Assembly: GCA_947630775.1 (NCBI GenBank)
Contig: CANRIY010000052.1
Location: 1-10,645, forward strand
Direction: 5' to 3'
DNA: 10,645 nucleotides
DNA from: an uncultured Clostridia bacterium
Lineage (GTDB): Bacteria > Bacillota > Clostridia > Christensenellales > Borkfalkiaceae
The notes under the pieces: model-generated
Database searches by the model: none
Told to the model about the DNA's origin: nothing
What the model saw: the letters and a program-made list of their open reading frames with translations, nothing else
In this document: piece after piece, positions 1 to 5,397 of the stretch
Layout of the letters: each line of letters begins with the position of its first letter
Numbering within the stretch: position 1 is the first letter of the stretch
Program-made: the position numbers and the translations under genes

Positions 1-1826
1 TGGGCAGGGGCGGCATCCGCAAGGCATACAGAACGGGGCAGGGCAACATCGTCATCCGCTCCAAGTGCGAAATCGAAGAGCACGGCACGGGCGCAAATAC
101 GCGCTCCCGCATCGTCGTCACCGAGATCCCCTACCAGGTCAACAAAGCGCAACTCGTGGTGCAGATCGCGGACATGGTCAAGGATAAGCGCGTCGAGGGC
201 ATCTCGGACATCCGCGACGAGAGCGGCAGAGAGGGCCTTCGCATCGTCATCGAATGCAAGAAGGACGCCAACGCGCAGGTCGTCCTCAATACGCTGTATA
301 AGCATACAAACCTTCAGATCTCGGACGGCATCATTCTCCTCGCCCTCGTCGAAAACGGCACAGAGCCCAAATATCTGAGCCTGAGGGACATTCTCTACTA
401 CTATCTCGAGCACCAGAAGGAAGTCATCCGCCGCAGGACGAAGTACGACCTTGCCAAGACGGAAGAGCGTGCCCACATCGTCGAGGGGCTCGTTCTGGCG
501 CTTGCCAATATCGACGAAGTCATCAAGATCATCAAGGAGAGCTCCGATAAAAACGACGCTTGCGAGAAACTCACCACCGCGTTCGAGCTCTCGGACCGTC
601 AGGCAAACGCTATTCTCGAAATGCGCCTGCAGCGCCTCACTTCTTTGGAAGTGGAAAAGCTCAAAGAAGAGCTCGAACAGCTCCGCCTCACGGTCGCCGA
701 TCTCAAAGATATCCTCGCGAACGAAAACAGGGTCCTGCAGATCATCCGCGACGACCTCCTCGCGATCAGGGCGAAATATCCCTCCGAGCGCAAGACGGAG
801 ATCTCCGTGGACTTCGGCGACATCGAGGACGAGGACCTCATCGACGAAGAGGACGTCGTCATTTCCATGACGGCGGGCGGGTACGTCAAACGGATCCCGC
901 TTGCCGAGTACCGCGCACAGGGCCGCGGCGGCGTGGGGATCACGGCGCATAAACCCAAGGAGGACGATCTCATCTCGGATATGTTCGTCTGCTCCACCCA
1001 TGTGCCCATACTCTTCTTCTCCAACCTCGGGAAGGTGTATTCCATGAAGGGCTACATGATCCCCGAGGCAAACCGTCAGGCGCGCGGGAGAGCGATCGTC
1101 AACCTTCTGCCCCTATCGGCGGGGGAGAGGATCGCGGCGGTGCTGCCCGTCCTTGCGAACGAGGCGGGATACCTCATCATGGCGACGAAGAACGGCCTCG
1201 TGAAAAAGACGCCGACGAGCGAGTTCGACCGCATCATGAAGAGCGGGAAGATCGCGATCAAGATCGTGGAAGGGGACGAGCTCATCGCCGTGCGGTATGT
1301 CAAAGACGGGGACGAAGTCATGCTCGCTTCCCATTCGGGCAAGTGCATCCGCTTTGAGGAGAGCGACGCCCGTCCCATGGGCAGAGACACGATGGGCGTG
1401 CGCGGCATGAATCTCGAAAATGACGACAGGGTCGTGGACATGGTACCCATTAAATCGGGCTACGACATTCTTACCGTCTCCGAAAACGGGTACGGAAAGC
1501 GCACGGATCCCGAGGAATACAGGCTGCAATCCCGCGGCGGAAAAGGGATCAAGGCGGGCGTGTTCAACGAGAGAACGGGCGCCCTTGTCGGCATGAAACT
1601 CGTCTCCGACGCGGACGATGTGCTTCTCGTCACGAGCGCGGGCGTCATCATCCGCATGCATGCGGACTCCGTCTCGACGATCGGCAGGAACACGCGCGGC
1701 GTGCGGCTCATGAACGTGCGCGCAGGTGCGATCGCGACTGTCGCCGTCACCGACCGCGACGATTCGGCGGAGGTGGAGGCCCCCGAGGAGACCGCCGCCG
1801 ACGTCCCCGAGGAAACAGAAGAGTAA
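1..1826 (+). CDS. gyrA: DNA gyrase subunit A, C-terminal 607 residues (5' end outside window)
   Basis: Partial gene, open from the window edge (first full codon at base 3) to TAA at 1824-1826. GyrA is the breakage-reunion and DNA-wrapping subunit of the A2B2 gyrase that introduces negative supercoils using ATP hydrolysed by GyrB. The window holds the end of the breakage-reunion domain (EIPYQVNKA, then RDESGREGLRIVIE), the coiled-coil arm (RAHIVEGLVLALANIDE, QANAILEMRLQRLT) and the whole beta-pinwheel C-terminal domain (from EDVVISMTAGGYVKR). The active-site tyrosine and the quinolone-resistance region lie upstream and cannot be judged. GyrA rather than ParC is supported by the full set of blades and the Bacillus-like text ILFFSNLGKVYSMKGY and YRLQSRGGKGIK. 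The first-blade GyrA-box is degenerate (QGRGGVG, 918-938), while a second one (QSRGGKG, 1527-1547) is intact. The tail is acidic (about ten Glu/Asp), as is common in Firmicutes. Confidence 0.97.
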   Translation, partial: GRGGIRKAYRTGQGNIVIRSKCEIEEHGTGANTRSRIVVTEIPYQVNKAQLVVQIADMVKDKRVEGISDIRDESGREGLRIVIECKKDANAQVVLNTLYKHTNLQISDGIILLALVENGTEPKYLSLRDILYYYLEHQKEVIRRRTKYDLAKTEERAHIVEGLVLALANIDEVIKIIKESSDKNDACEKLTTAFELSDRQANAILEMRLQRLTSLEVEKLKEELEQLRLTVADLKDILANENRVLQIIRDDLLAIRAKYPSERKTEISVDFGDIEDEDLIDEEDVVISMTAGGYVKRIPLAEYRAQGRGGVGITAHKPKEDDLISDMFVCSTHVPILFFSNLGKVYSMKGYMIPEANRQARGRAIVNLLPLSAGERIAAVLPVLANEAGYLIMATKNGLVKKTPTSEFDRIMKSGKIAIKIVEGDELIAVRYVKDGDEVMLASHSGKCIRFEESDARPMGRDTMGVRGMNLENDDRVVDMVPIKSGYDILTVSENGYGKRTDPEEYRLQSRGGKGIKAGVFNERTGALVGMKLVSDADDVLLVTSAGVIIRMHADSVSTIGRNTRGVRLMNVRAGAIATVAVTDRDDSAEVEAPEETAADVPEETEE

Positions 1827-1843
1827 TTTCGCTCGATTTCTTT
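1827..1843 (+). repeat. Family C post-stop element, short copy after gyrA
   Basis: The 11-mer TTTCGCTCGAT begins at the base after the gyrA TAA and is followed by TTCTTT. The same 11-mer follows the stops of lepA and the phosphodiesterase gene. Compared with those copies, this one lacks the middle block (about 13 bases including TTCGTTCA). It is followed directly by the hairpin at 1846-1874. Confidence 0.7.
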
Positions 1844-1845
1844 AT

Positions 1846-1874
1846 GAAAGTCCGCCCTATTCGGGCGGACTTTC
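1846..1874 (+). terminator. Hairpin after gyrA, probable terminator
   Basis: A perfect 12-bp stem, GAAAGTCCGCCC (1846-1857) with GGGCGGACTTTC (1863-1874), encloses the loop TATTC. It lies 20 bases after the gyrA stop. The base after the stem is A-rich, not T-rich, so the only run of U is inside the 3' arm (CUUUC). Its position argues for a 3'-end role, but it is not a textbook intrinsic terminator. Confidence 0.6.
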
Positions 1875-2065
1875 AAAATAAATACGAGCGAGGAATGTAA
1901 CGCATATGGGATATTGAGTCACAGTCTCGTTCGCTTGTCACAACATGAAGTCGAAGGGGTTCGACAACTTGAGTGCGCTGCCGCAAAAGCGTGGTTTTGC
2001 TTCGCGCAGTAATTTAGAATAAAGGGCACCCTTGGCTTCCCGTGCTACCGCGTCATCCTGCCCCG

Positions 2066-2109
2066 CGCGCCCGTTGTCATGTCGAGCTTGTCGAGACATC
2101 TCGGGCGCG
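2066..2109. repeat. Family B palindromic element
   Basis: Outer arms CGCGCCCG (2066-2073) and CGGGCGCG (2102-2109) form a perfect 8-bp inverted repeat. Inside it is GTCATGTCGAGC...TCGAGACATCTC, the same plan as the element at 8035-8093 (GTCATTTCGAGC...GTCGAGAAATCTC). The central arms ATGTC and GACAT also pair. A truncated start of the related form, CGTCATCCTG, lies just upstream at 2051-2060. Confidence 0.7.
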
Positions 2110-2140
2110 AAGTTATGCGGGTCTCTATCTGCGTGAGATA

Positions 2141-2171
2141 GGTGGCGCGCGAAGCGCGTCAGGTGGGGGTT
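2141..2171 (+). repeat. Family A element, copy 1
   Basis: GGTGGCGCGC-GAA-GCGCGTC followed by AGGTGGGGGTT. The stem pairs 2144-2150 with 2154-2160 (7 bp, one G-T wobble, loop GAA). The GGTGGGGGTT tail is shared with the copies at 4897-4908 (+), 5267-5276 (-) and 5776-5785 (-). Confidence 0.75.
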
Positions 2172-2190
2172 GACCCATTTACCTTATCCC

Positions 2191-2226
2191 CCCATCCGTC
2201 ACGGCTTGCGCCGTGCCACCCTCCCC
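2191..2226 (-). repeat. Family A element, copy 2 (inverted)
   Basis: Read on the minus strand: GGTGGC, stem GGCACGGC, loop GCAA, stem GCCGTGAC, then a run of G. The stem pairs 2210-2217 with 2198-2205 (seven of eight). It faces copy 1, so the pair could fold as a longer inverted structure. The stem bases differ from copy 1, but the pairing is kept. Confidence 0.65.
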
Positions 2227-2264
2227 CCGAGGGGGTAGGGCTTGCGGGACCCTTGGCTCTCCTC

Positions 2265-2302
2265 TTAGGGGAGCTGGCGCGCTGTCCTTGCGCGACTGAG
2301 GG
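2265..2302 (+). repeat. Family A element, copy 3 (GGAGCTG form)
   Basis: TTAGGGGAGCTG leads into stem GGCGCGC (2276-2282), loop TGTCCTT, stem GCGCGAC (2290-2296), then TGAGGGG. It aligns base for base with the copy at 8194-8228, where the stem reads GTCACGC/GCGTGAC. The conserved frame with altered but still paired stem bases is the hallmark of the family. Confidence 0.75.
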
Positions 2303-2396
2303 GTTTTCTGACGCCGAGTTTCCGAGAACCCTATCCCCCGTTGCGTGGGTACTTCCTCTTTTAGGGGATTGTCCGAAGCATATGGGCAACTGCCAA

Positions 2397-2443
2397 AATA
2401 ATTTTTGCGCCAAAGATTGATAATCTTTGGCGCAAAAATTATT
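2397..2443. repeat. Perfect 22-bp palindrome, loop GAT
   Basis: Arms 2397-2418 and 2422-2443 are exact reverse complements. Each has an AT-rich outer part (AATAATTTTT) and a GCGCCAAAGATT inner part. It is 29 bases past the stop of the XRE gene. The T run comes before the GC core and the A run after it on both strands, opposite to an intrinsic terminator. It may still end transcription or act as a cruciform or protein site; the role is unknown. Confidence 0.85.
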
Positions 2444-2472
2444 CTAAAAGGGGTAACGAGGGCATCGGGCAT

Positions 2473-2712
2473 TTACCGATAAAGCGCGTCAGTCGGAACG
2501 CCGAGCACGGAAGCGATGACAAAAACTTCTTTGTCTGTTGCGATCCGCAGCTGTCCCTCGAATTTGGAATAACTCGTCGGATTGATATCCAATCCCGCGA
2601 GTTGCAATTGTGCGATGAAGTCCTTTTGCTTGAACCCGCGTTCTCTTCTCATTCGCTCCACATTGCGGCCAATCATATTGCAAGACCCATATTCCTTCTT
2701 TCGGAGTTTCAT
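2473..2712 (-). CDS. Small XRE-family helix-turn-helix regulator
   Basis: Encodes 79 residues from the ATG at 2712 (67 from an internal ATG at 2676, MIGRNVERMRRERGF). It is a single Cro/C1-type HTH domain with no effector domain: NVERMRRERGFKQKDFIAQLQLAGLDINPTSYSKFEG holds the helix-turn-helix, and EVFVIASVLGVPTDALY is the usual closing helix pair. Such stand-alone proteins bind DNA as dimers and often regulate themselves and a divergent gene. The start is uncertain. The perfect -10 box at 2724-2729 would put the 5' end of the mRNA only about five bases before 2712, and a GGGGA lies close to that ATG; the 2676 start has AAGAAGGAA, but about 15 bases away. The gene diverges from the lipoprotein gene across a shared promoter region with duplicated motifs, so that gene is the likely target (inferred). 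Confidence 0.85.
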   Translation of the reverse strand: MKLRKKEYGSCNMIGRNVERMRRERGFKQKDFIAQLQLAGLDINPTSYSKFEGQLRIATDKEVFVIASVLGVPTDALYR

Positions 2713-2723
2713 TCCATCCCCAT

Positions 2724-2752
2724 ATTATATTTCTTTTTTGGAATTTTATCAT
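2724..2752 (-). promoter_or_regulatory. Promoter of the XRE gene
   Basis: On the minus strand, a perfect TATAAT (2729-2724) sits 17 bases from ATGATA (2752-2747), a four-of-six match to TTGACA. Transcription would begin near 2717, almost at the upstream ATG. Confidence 0.6.
2729..2745 (+). promoter_or_regulatory. Putative operator half 1 (in XRE promoter)
   Basis: ATTTC-TTTTTTG-GAATT: imperfect 5-bp inverted arms (four of five pairs) around a 7-base T-rich centre. It occupies the spacer of the XRE promoter. It is 40 bp from the second copy at 2769-2785. Binding by the neighbouring XRE protein is inferred. Confidence 0.5.
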
Positions 2753-2761
2753 GAAAATCCC

Positions 2762-2790
2762 TTGACATAATTCTGTTTTGGAATTATAAT
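2762..2790 (+). promoter_or_regulatory. Consensus sigma-A promoter of the lipoprotein gene
   Basis: TTGACA (2762-2767), 17-base spacer, TATAAT (2785-2790): a perfect match to the housekeeping consensus. The predicted start near 2797 gives a leader of about 28 bases with AGGAGG at 2814-2819. Such a strong promoter suggests the gene is held down by a repressor, which fits the motif inside the spacer. Confidence 0.9.
2769..2785 (+). promoter_or_regulatory. Putative operator half 2 (in lipoprotein promoter)
   Basis: AATTC-TGTTTTG-GAATT: perfect 5-bp inverted arms around seven bases, lying between the -35 and -10 boxes. It shares TTTTGGAATT exactly with the copy at 2729-2745. Occupancy here would block RNA polymerase. 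Confidence 0.55.
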
Positions 2791-2824
2791 GAGATCATTA
2801 AAAATCTTTTCACAGGAGGACAGT

Positions 2825-3448
2825 ATGAAACACAGGCATTTATTTGGAGCGGCGGCTCTTCTCCTTTGCGGGCTCTGCGTCGGTCTTGCAGGTTGCGGGG
2901 GCGCGGGAACGAAGGTCGACGCCGAAACATGGAGCGCGGCATTTGACAATTTGGACAATTATACGATCAGCGTGGAGGGGGCAATCAGTATAAAGGTTGC
3001 AGATGATATGGTTCAGCTTTATAATCCGGGAACAAGCATCATTGCCAGCGCCAAGAACGATGAATATTATTTGTCTTATCGCGAAGGCGAGTGGGAAAAG
3101 CGGAACGACGACGATGTCCTATATCAAAGCATAACGACCGGATATAACTTGATGTTATCGCTGCTCAAAGACAGCTATGAGGAATTTACTTTCAAAGACG
3201 GTCAGTATCAGTGTGAAACGCTCACGTTGAATACTGAAGCGGGCGGAAGAGATGTCTCCATTACAATGAATCATATCGCGGTTACCTTCGACAACAAAGT
3301 GCTCAAAGAAATCACGTTTGGTATGGATCCCGTTGAGGGGAATCCCAATCCGTCCGTTGCAGCGGATGCAACCGCGAAGATCTCGGAGTTCGGAACGACG
3401 ACGATCGAACTTCCGGCGGAATACACGGACAAAACAACTAAGGGATAA
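2825..3448 (+). CDS. Small secreted lipoprotein of unknown function
   Basis: Encodes 207 residues. ATG 2825 is chosen over the upstream in-frame ATG at 2789 because AGGAGG (2814-2819) lies five bases before it and the protein then begins with a signal peptide. The signal is residues 1-23 (KHRH, then a Leu/Ala-rich core) ending in the lipobox LAGC with lipidated Cys24. The mature part is a soluble, mixed beta-rich domain (TISVEGAISIKV, YYLSYREGEWEKRND, ISEFGTTTIELPAEY) with no membrane segment. The repeating YYLSY/EWEKR pattern recalls small lipoproteins that carry hydrophobic ligands, such as the LprG/LppX fold, but no family could be recognised with certainty. It has its own consensus promoter, divergent from the XRE gene, and shares the terminator at 3632-3660 with convergent hemW. 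It is likely anchored on the outer face of the membrane. Confidence 0.9.
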   Translation: MKHRHLFGAAALLLCGLCVGLAGCGGAGTKVDAETWSAAFDNLDNYTISVEGAISIKVADDMVQLYNPGTSIIASAKNDEYYLSYREGEWEKRNDDDVLYQSITTGYNLMLSLLKDSYEEFTFKDGQYQCETLTLNTEAGGRDVSITMNHIAVTFDNKVLKEITFGMDPVEGNPNPSVAADATAKISEFGTTTIELPAEYTDKTTKG

Positions 3449-3496
3449 GAAATCGGGCCTCCTGCCGACGTACGCTTCTTTGAAAGGGCAGGTAAC

Positions 3497-3536
3497 GCCC
3501 CCTCCGTGGGAGGGGGACTAAGGGGGTGGGGCGAGT
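3497..3536 (+). repeat. Family A companion element (CCGTGGGAGG form)
   Basis: GCCCCCTCCGTGGGAGGGGG (3497-3516) is a hairpin with paired C and G runs, followed by ACTAAGGGGGTGGGGCGAGT. The first 20 bases and the last 15 are repeated exactly at 5834-5870. The stretch begins about 50 bases after the lipoprotein stop. Confidence 0.8.
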
Positions 3537-3544
3537 ATAATTAT

Positions 3545-3590
3545 ACCCACCTTAGTCACCTGTGGTGACAGCTTCTCTTTAGGAGGAGCC
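3545..3590 (-). repeat. Family A element (inverted, GTCACC form)
   Basis: Minus strand: AGAAGCTGTCACC-ACA-GGTGACTAAGGTGGG. The stem pairs 3564-3569 with 3555-3560 (6 bp, perfect, loop ACA). It is the same frame as the copies at 2265 and 8194 with a different stem. It faces the element at 3497-3536. Confidence 0.75.
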
Positions 3591-3631
3591 TTTCAGCCCC
3601 CCCCGATCACCCCGCTCCGCCATACGCAAAC

Positions 3632-3660
3632 AAAAAAGACCTCCTTCGTGGAGGTCTTTT
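3632..3660. terminator. Bidirectional terminator between the lipoprotein gene and hemW
   Basis: AAAAGACCTCC (3634-3644) pairs with GGAGGTCTTTT (3650-3660), loop TTCGT. On the minus strand it is followed by a run of six T, ideal for ending hemW, whose stop is 28 bases before it. On the plus strand there are four T, enough to serve the convergent lipoprotein gene. Confidence 0.92.
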
Positions 3661-3687
3661 GAATGTACAAAGCGCAGGAGCAAAAAT

Positions 3688-4797
3688 TCACTCCATAAAA
3701 TCGGTCAAAATTTGGTTCTGCACATAGAGGTAGGGGTCCTTGATGCGGGTGCGGTCGCCGTCCGTCTCGAAATAGGGACGGTTTTTCGTATAGGCGGCGG
3801 CAAAATCCTCTTTCCAGTCGCTTCCGAACGCTTTTTTGTATGCTTCGGCGGAGATCCCCTCGGCGGTGCGGAGCGCAAGCATGACAAATTCGAACTTCGC
3901 GTCCTGCGCTTCCACCTTCTCGCTCTCGATGACGGGAAGAAAGCCCGAAAGGATGCACTTCATGTATTCGTCGAGGTCGAAGGTGTTTGTAAACCGTCTC
4001 CCGTAGAAGAAACTGCTCGCCGAGACGCCGAAGCCGATATATTCCCCCCGCCGCCAATAGTTGAGATTGTGGCGGGATCCATACCCCTTTTTGCAGAAAT
4101 TGCTCACCTCATAGCGGGAAAATCCGTGCTCTTTCAAAAGCCCGTAGCCGTAGTCGTAGAGGGCGCGGACCTCGTCGCCGTCGGGGAGCTCACCGTTGAG
4201 ATAGTCGGTGTAGATGGGGGTGCCGTCCTCGGGCGTGAGCGCATACATGGAAATGTGCTTCGCCCCGCTGCCCACGGCGACCTCGATCGTCTTTCTCACG
4301 TCCTCTTGCGTCTGTCCTTTGAGTCCAAGCATGACGTCCGCCGAGAAGTTCTCTCCCTTGAGAAGAGAGGTGCAATAGAGATAGTCGCGGACGTTGTGGA
4401 TCCTGCCCAAATTTTCGAGCTGAGCGTCGATGGCGGTCTGAAGCCCCACGGAAAAGCGGTTGATCCCCGCCCGTTTGTAGGTCGCGATCTTGGTTTCCGA
4501 GACGGTGCCGGGATTCATTTCGATGGTGATCTCGGGATCTTTGGAGAGATGAAAGCACTGTTTGATCTGCTTCATCGCGCCGTAGATGTACTTCGGGTCG
4601 ATGACGGAAGGAGTCCCGCCGCCGAAATAGACGGTGTCGAAGGTCTCCTTTTCGAGTTCCTTCCCCCGCATCTCAATTTCCTTGTAAAGGCACGCCATGT
4701 ACGCCTCGGCGAAGCCCAGACGGTTGGGAAACGATGTAAAATCGCAGTAGGTGCATTTCTGCTTGCAAAACGGAATGTGAAGATAGATCCCGGACAT
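3688..4797 (-). CDS. hemW: Radical SAM heme chaperone HemW (HemN-like)
   Basis: Encodes 369 residues, close to the usual 375-400. The ATG at 4797 is preceded by AGGAGG five bases away (minus strand) and gives MSGIYLHIPF, the standard HemW start; longer in-frame starts up to 5064 run through repeat DNA and are rejected. The radical SAM cluster motif is C11-x3-C15-x2-C18 in PFCKQKCTYCDF, as in HemW rather than HemN, which has CxxxCxxCxC. GGGTPS is at 59-64, E93-MNP at 93-96, RFSVGLQ at 114-120, and the HemN C-terminal region includes HNLNYWRRGEYIGFG. HemW is understood to bind heme and pass it to acceptor proteins; it is not an authentic coproporphyrinogen oxidase despite older names. The usual GxGAHS motif reads GVSASS here, so the histidine is absent. 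In Bacillus, hemW directly follows lepA; here about 1.35 kb with two other genes separates them. Confidence 0.95.
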   Translation of the reverse strand: MSGIYLHIPFCKQKCTYCDFTSFPNRLGFAEAYMACLYKEIEMRGKELEKETFDTVYFGGGTPSVIDPKYIYGAMKQIKQCFHLSKDPEITIEMNPGTVSETKIATYKRAGINRFSVGLQTAIDAQLENLGRIHNVRDYLYCTSLLKGENFSADVMLGLKGQTQEDVRKTIEVAVGSGAKHISMYALTPEDGTPIYTDYLNGELPDGDEVRALYDYGYGLLKEHGFSRYEVSNFCKKGYGSRHNLNYWRRGEYIGFGVSASSFFYGRRFTNTFDLDEYMKCILSGFLPVIESEKVEAQDAKFEFVMLALRTAEGISAEAYKKAFGSDWKEDFAAAYTKNRPYFETDGDRTRIKDPYLYVQNQILTDFME

Positions 4798-4850
4798 GGG
4801 TGCCTCCTTTTTTGTTTGCCTGCCCCCTGTTGTCGGGTGAGGGGTTATAC

Positions 4851-4911
4851 CTGCCCCCTTTCCAAGGGGGCGGGTGGCGCGCCGTCCTTGGCGCGTCGGG
4901 TGGGGGTTATA
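4851..4911 (+). repeat. Left inverted arm (family A) of the DUF559 cassette
   Basis: Three parts in order: GCCCCCTT-TCC-AAGGGGGC (4853-4871); a hairpin GGCGCGCC-GTCCTT-GGCGCGTC (4876-4897, 8 bp with one wobble); and GGGTGGGGGTTATA. The TTA inside the last part is the stop codon of the DUF559 gene. The order of parts matches the minus-strand arm at 5267-5314. Confidence 0.8.
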
Positions 4912-5260
4912 ATTCCAAATGGTTCCAAATATCTTGACAAACGCCCTTAAAGTTGGAATTGACTTCCTTATCGGAATATCGGAGAACGGTGTAGCCCAAA
5001 CTTTCGAGAAACGCATCGCGAACCCTGTCTTGTTCTTCTGTGGGTGATTCGTAGTGTTGCGCACCGTCCAATTCGATCACGACGCCAAGCTCTGCGCAAC
5101 AAAAATCCACAATATAATGGTGTATCACCTTTTGTCGTGTAAATTTCACGGGCAAAGTATTCAAAAACCGATACCAAAGATTTTTTTCTTCCTTTGTCGG
5201 ATTTTTTCGCAAAGATTTTGCGTTTTCGACGAGGTTTTGATTTCGGATCTTAGTATGCAT
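4907..5260 (-). CDS. DUF559 domain protein, Vsr/PD-(D/E)XK-like endonuclease fold
   Basis: Encodes 117 residues from ATG 5260 (MHTKIRNQNL); a longer frame starting at 5305 would translate the repeat arm and is rejected. The family is recognised from its ordered blocks: LRKNPTKEEKNLWYRFLN (17-34), VKFTRQKVI (38-46), YIVDFCCAELGVVIELDGAQH (49-69) and LGYTVLRYSDKEV (88-100). In this family D52, E63, D65 and H69 match the positions expected for a metal-dependent nuclease centre related to Vsr mismatch endonuclease; substrate and biological role are not established. No proper Shine-Dalgarno is seen; the only G-run, GGTGGGGGTT, belongs to the flanking repeat. The gene is strikingly AT-rich: bases 5101-5220 are 32% G+C by count, against 53-58% in two 60-base samples of lepA. 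Inverted family A arms bracket it. This composition and layout suggest acquisition as a unit between lepA and hemW. Confidence 0.88.
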   Translation of the reverse strand: MHTKIRNQNLVENAKSLRKNPTKEEKNLWYRFLNTLPVKFTRQKVIHHYIVDFCCAELGVVIELDGAQHYESPTEEQDRVRDAFLESLGYTVLRYSDKEVNSNFKGVCQDIWNHLEL

Positions 5261-5266
5261 ATATTC

Positions 5267-5314
5267 AACCCCCACCACCACCTGCGGCGGAGCCGCCCCC
5301 TTCAAAGGGGGCAG
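5267..5314 (-). repeat. Right inverted arm (family A) of the DUF559 cassette
   Basis: On the minus strand: CTGCCCCCTTTGAAGGGGGC, then GGC-TCC-GCC within GCGGCTCCGCCGC, then GGTGGTGGTGGGGGTT, ending six bases before the DUF559 ATG. First and last parts match the left arm at 4851-4911; the middle hairpin has a different sequence. Confidence 0.78.
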
Positions 5315-5374
5315 CTAATTCCCACCACCCTCTACGCGGGAGCCGCCCCCTTCAACGGGGGCAGCTAATTCCCA
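5291..5374 (+). repeat. Tandem direct repeat, 50-bp period
   Basis: AGCCGCCCCCTTCAA starts at 5291 and again at 5341. Over 34 bases (to AATTCCCA) the two differ at one position (AAAGGGG versus AACGGGG). A third, degenerate half-copy (TTTTTAAGGGGGCAG, 5380-5394) ends next to the stop of the alkyltransferase gene. The outer arm of the DUF559 cassette forms the first unit. Confidence 0.85.
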
Positions 5375-5397
5375 ACACCTTTTTAAGGGGGCAGTTA

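Larger units (their letters stand above)
1875..2472. other. Gene-free repeat-rich spacer between gyrA and the XRE gene
   Basis: No convincing gene on either strand. Open frames here (for example 2142-2420) have no ribosome site and are made of repeat sequence. The left part holds two weak hairpins: GTCGAA-GGGG-TTCGAC at 1950-1965 and GCAAAA-GCGTGG-TTTTGC at 1983-2000. It then runs into a family B element (2066-2109), three family A elements (2141-2300) and a 22-bp palindrome (2397-2443). Together these explain most of the stretch. Confidence 0.7.

Noticed and set aside
1950..2009. Small structured RNA in the gyrA spacer
   Set aside because: Two short hairpins but no promoter, terminator or known family signature.
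2142..2420. 92-codon open frame in the gyrA-XRE spacer
   Set aside because: It consists of family A repeats and half of the palindrome, without a ribosome site.
3712..4950. 412-codon open frame antisense to hemW
   Set aside because: The opposite strand encodes an unmistakable HemW with a ribosome site; the antisense frame has no domain or start signal and reflects codon bias.
4798..5064. N-terminal extension of hemW to 5064
   Set aside because: It translates repeat DNA and overlaps the DUF559 gene; the family start and AGGAGG are at 4797.
4843..5322. Target-site duplication around the DUF559 cassette
   Set aside because: Bases outside the arms (TTATAC on the left, CTAATT on the right) do not match; an RAYT-like mechanism would not require one, but none can be claimed.
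5291..5394. CRISPR-like array
   Set aside because: Only two good units, GC hairpins instead of a uniform repeat/spacer plan, and no cas genes.
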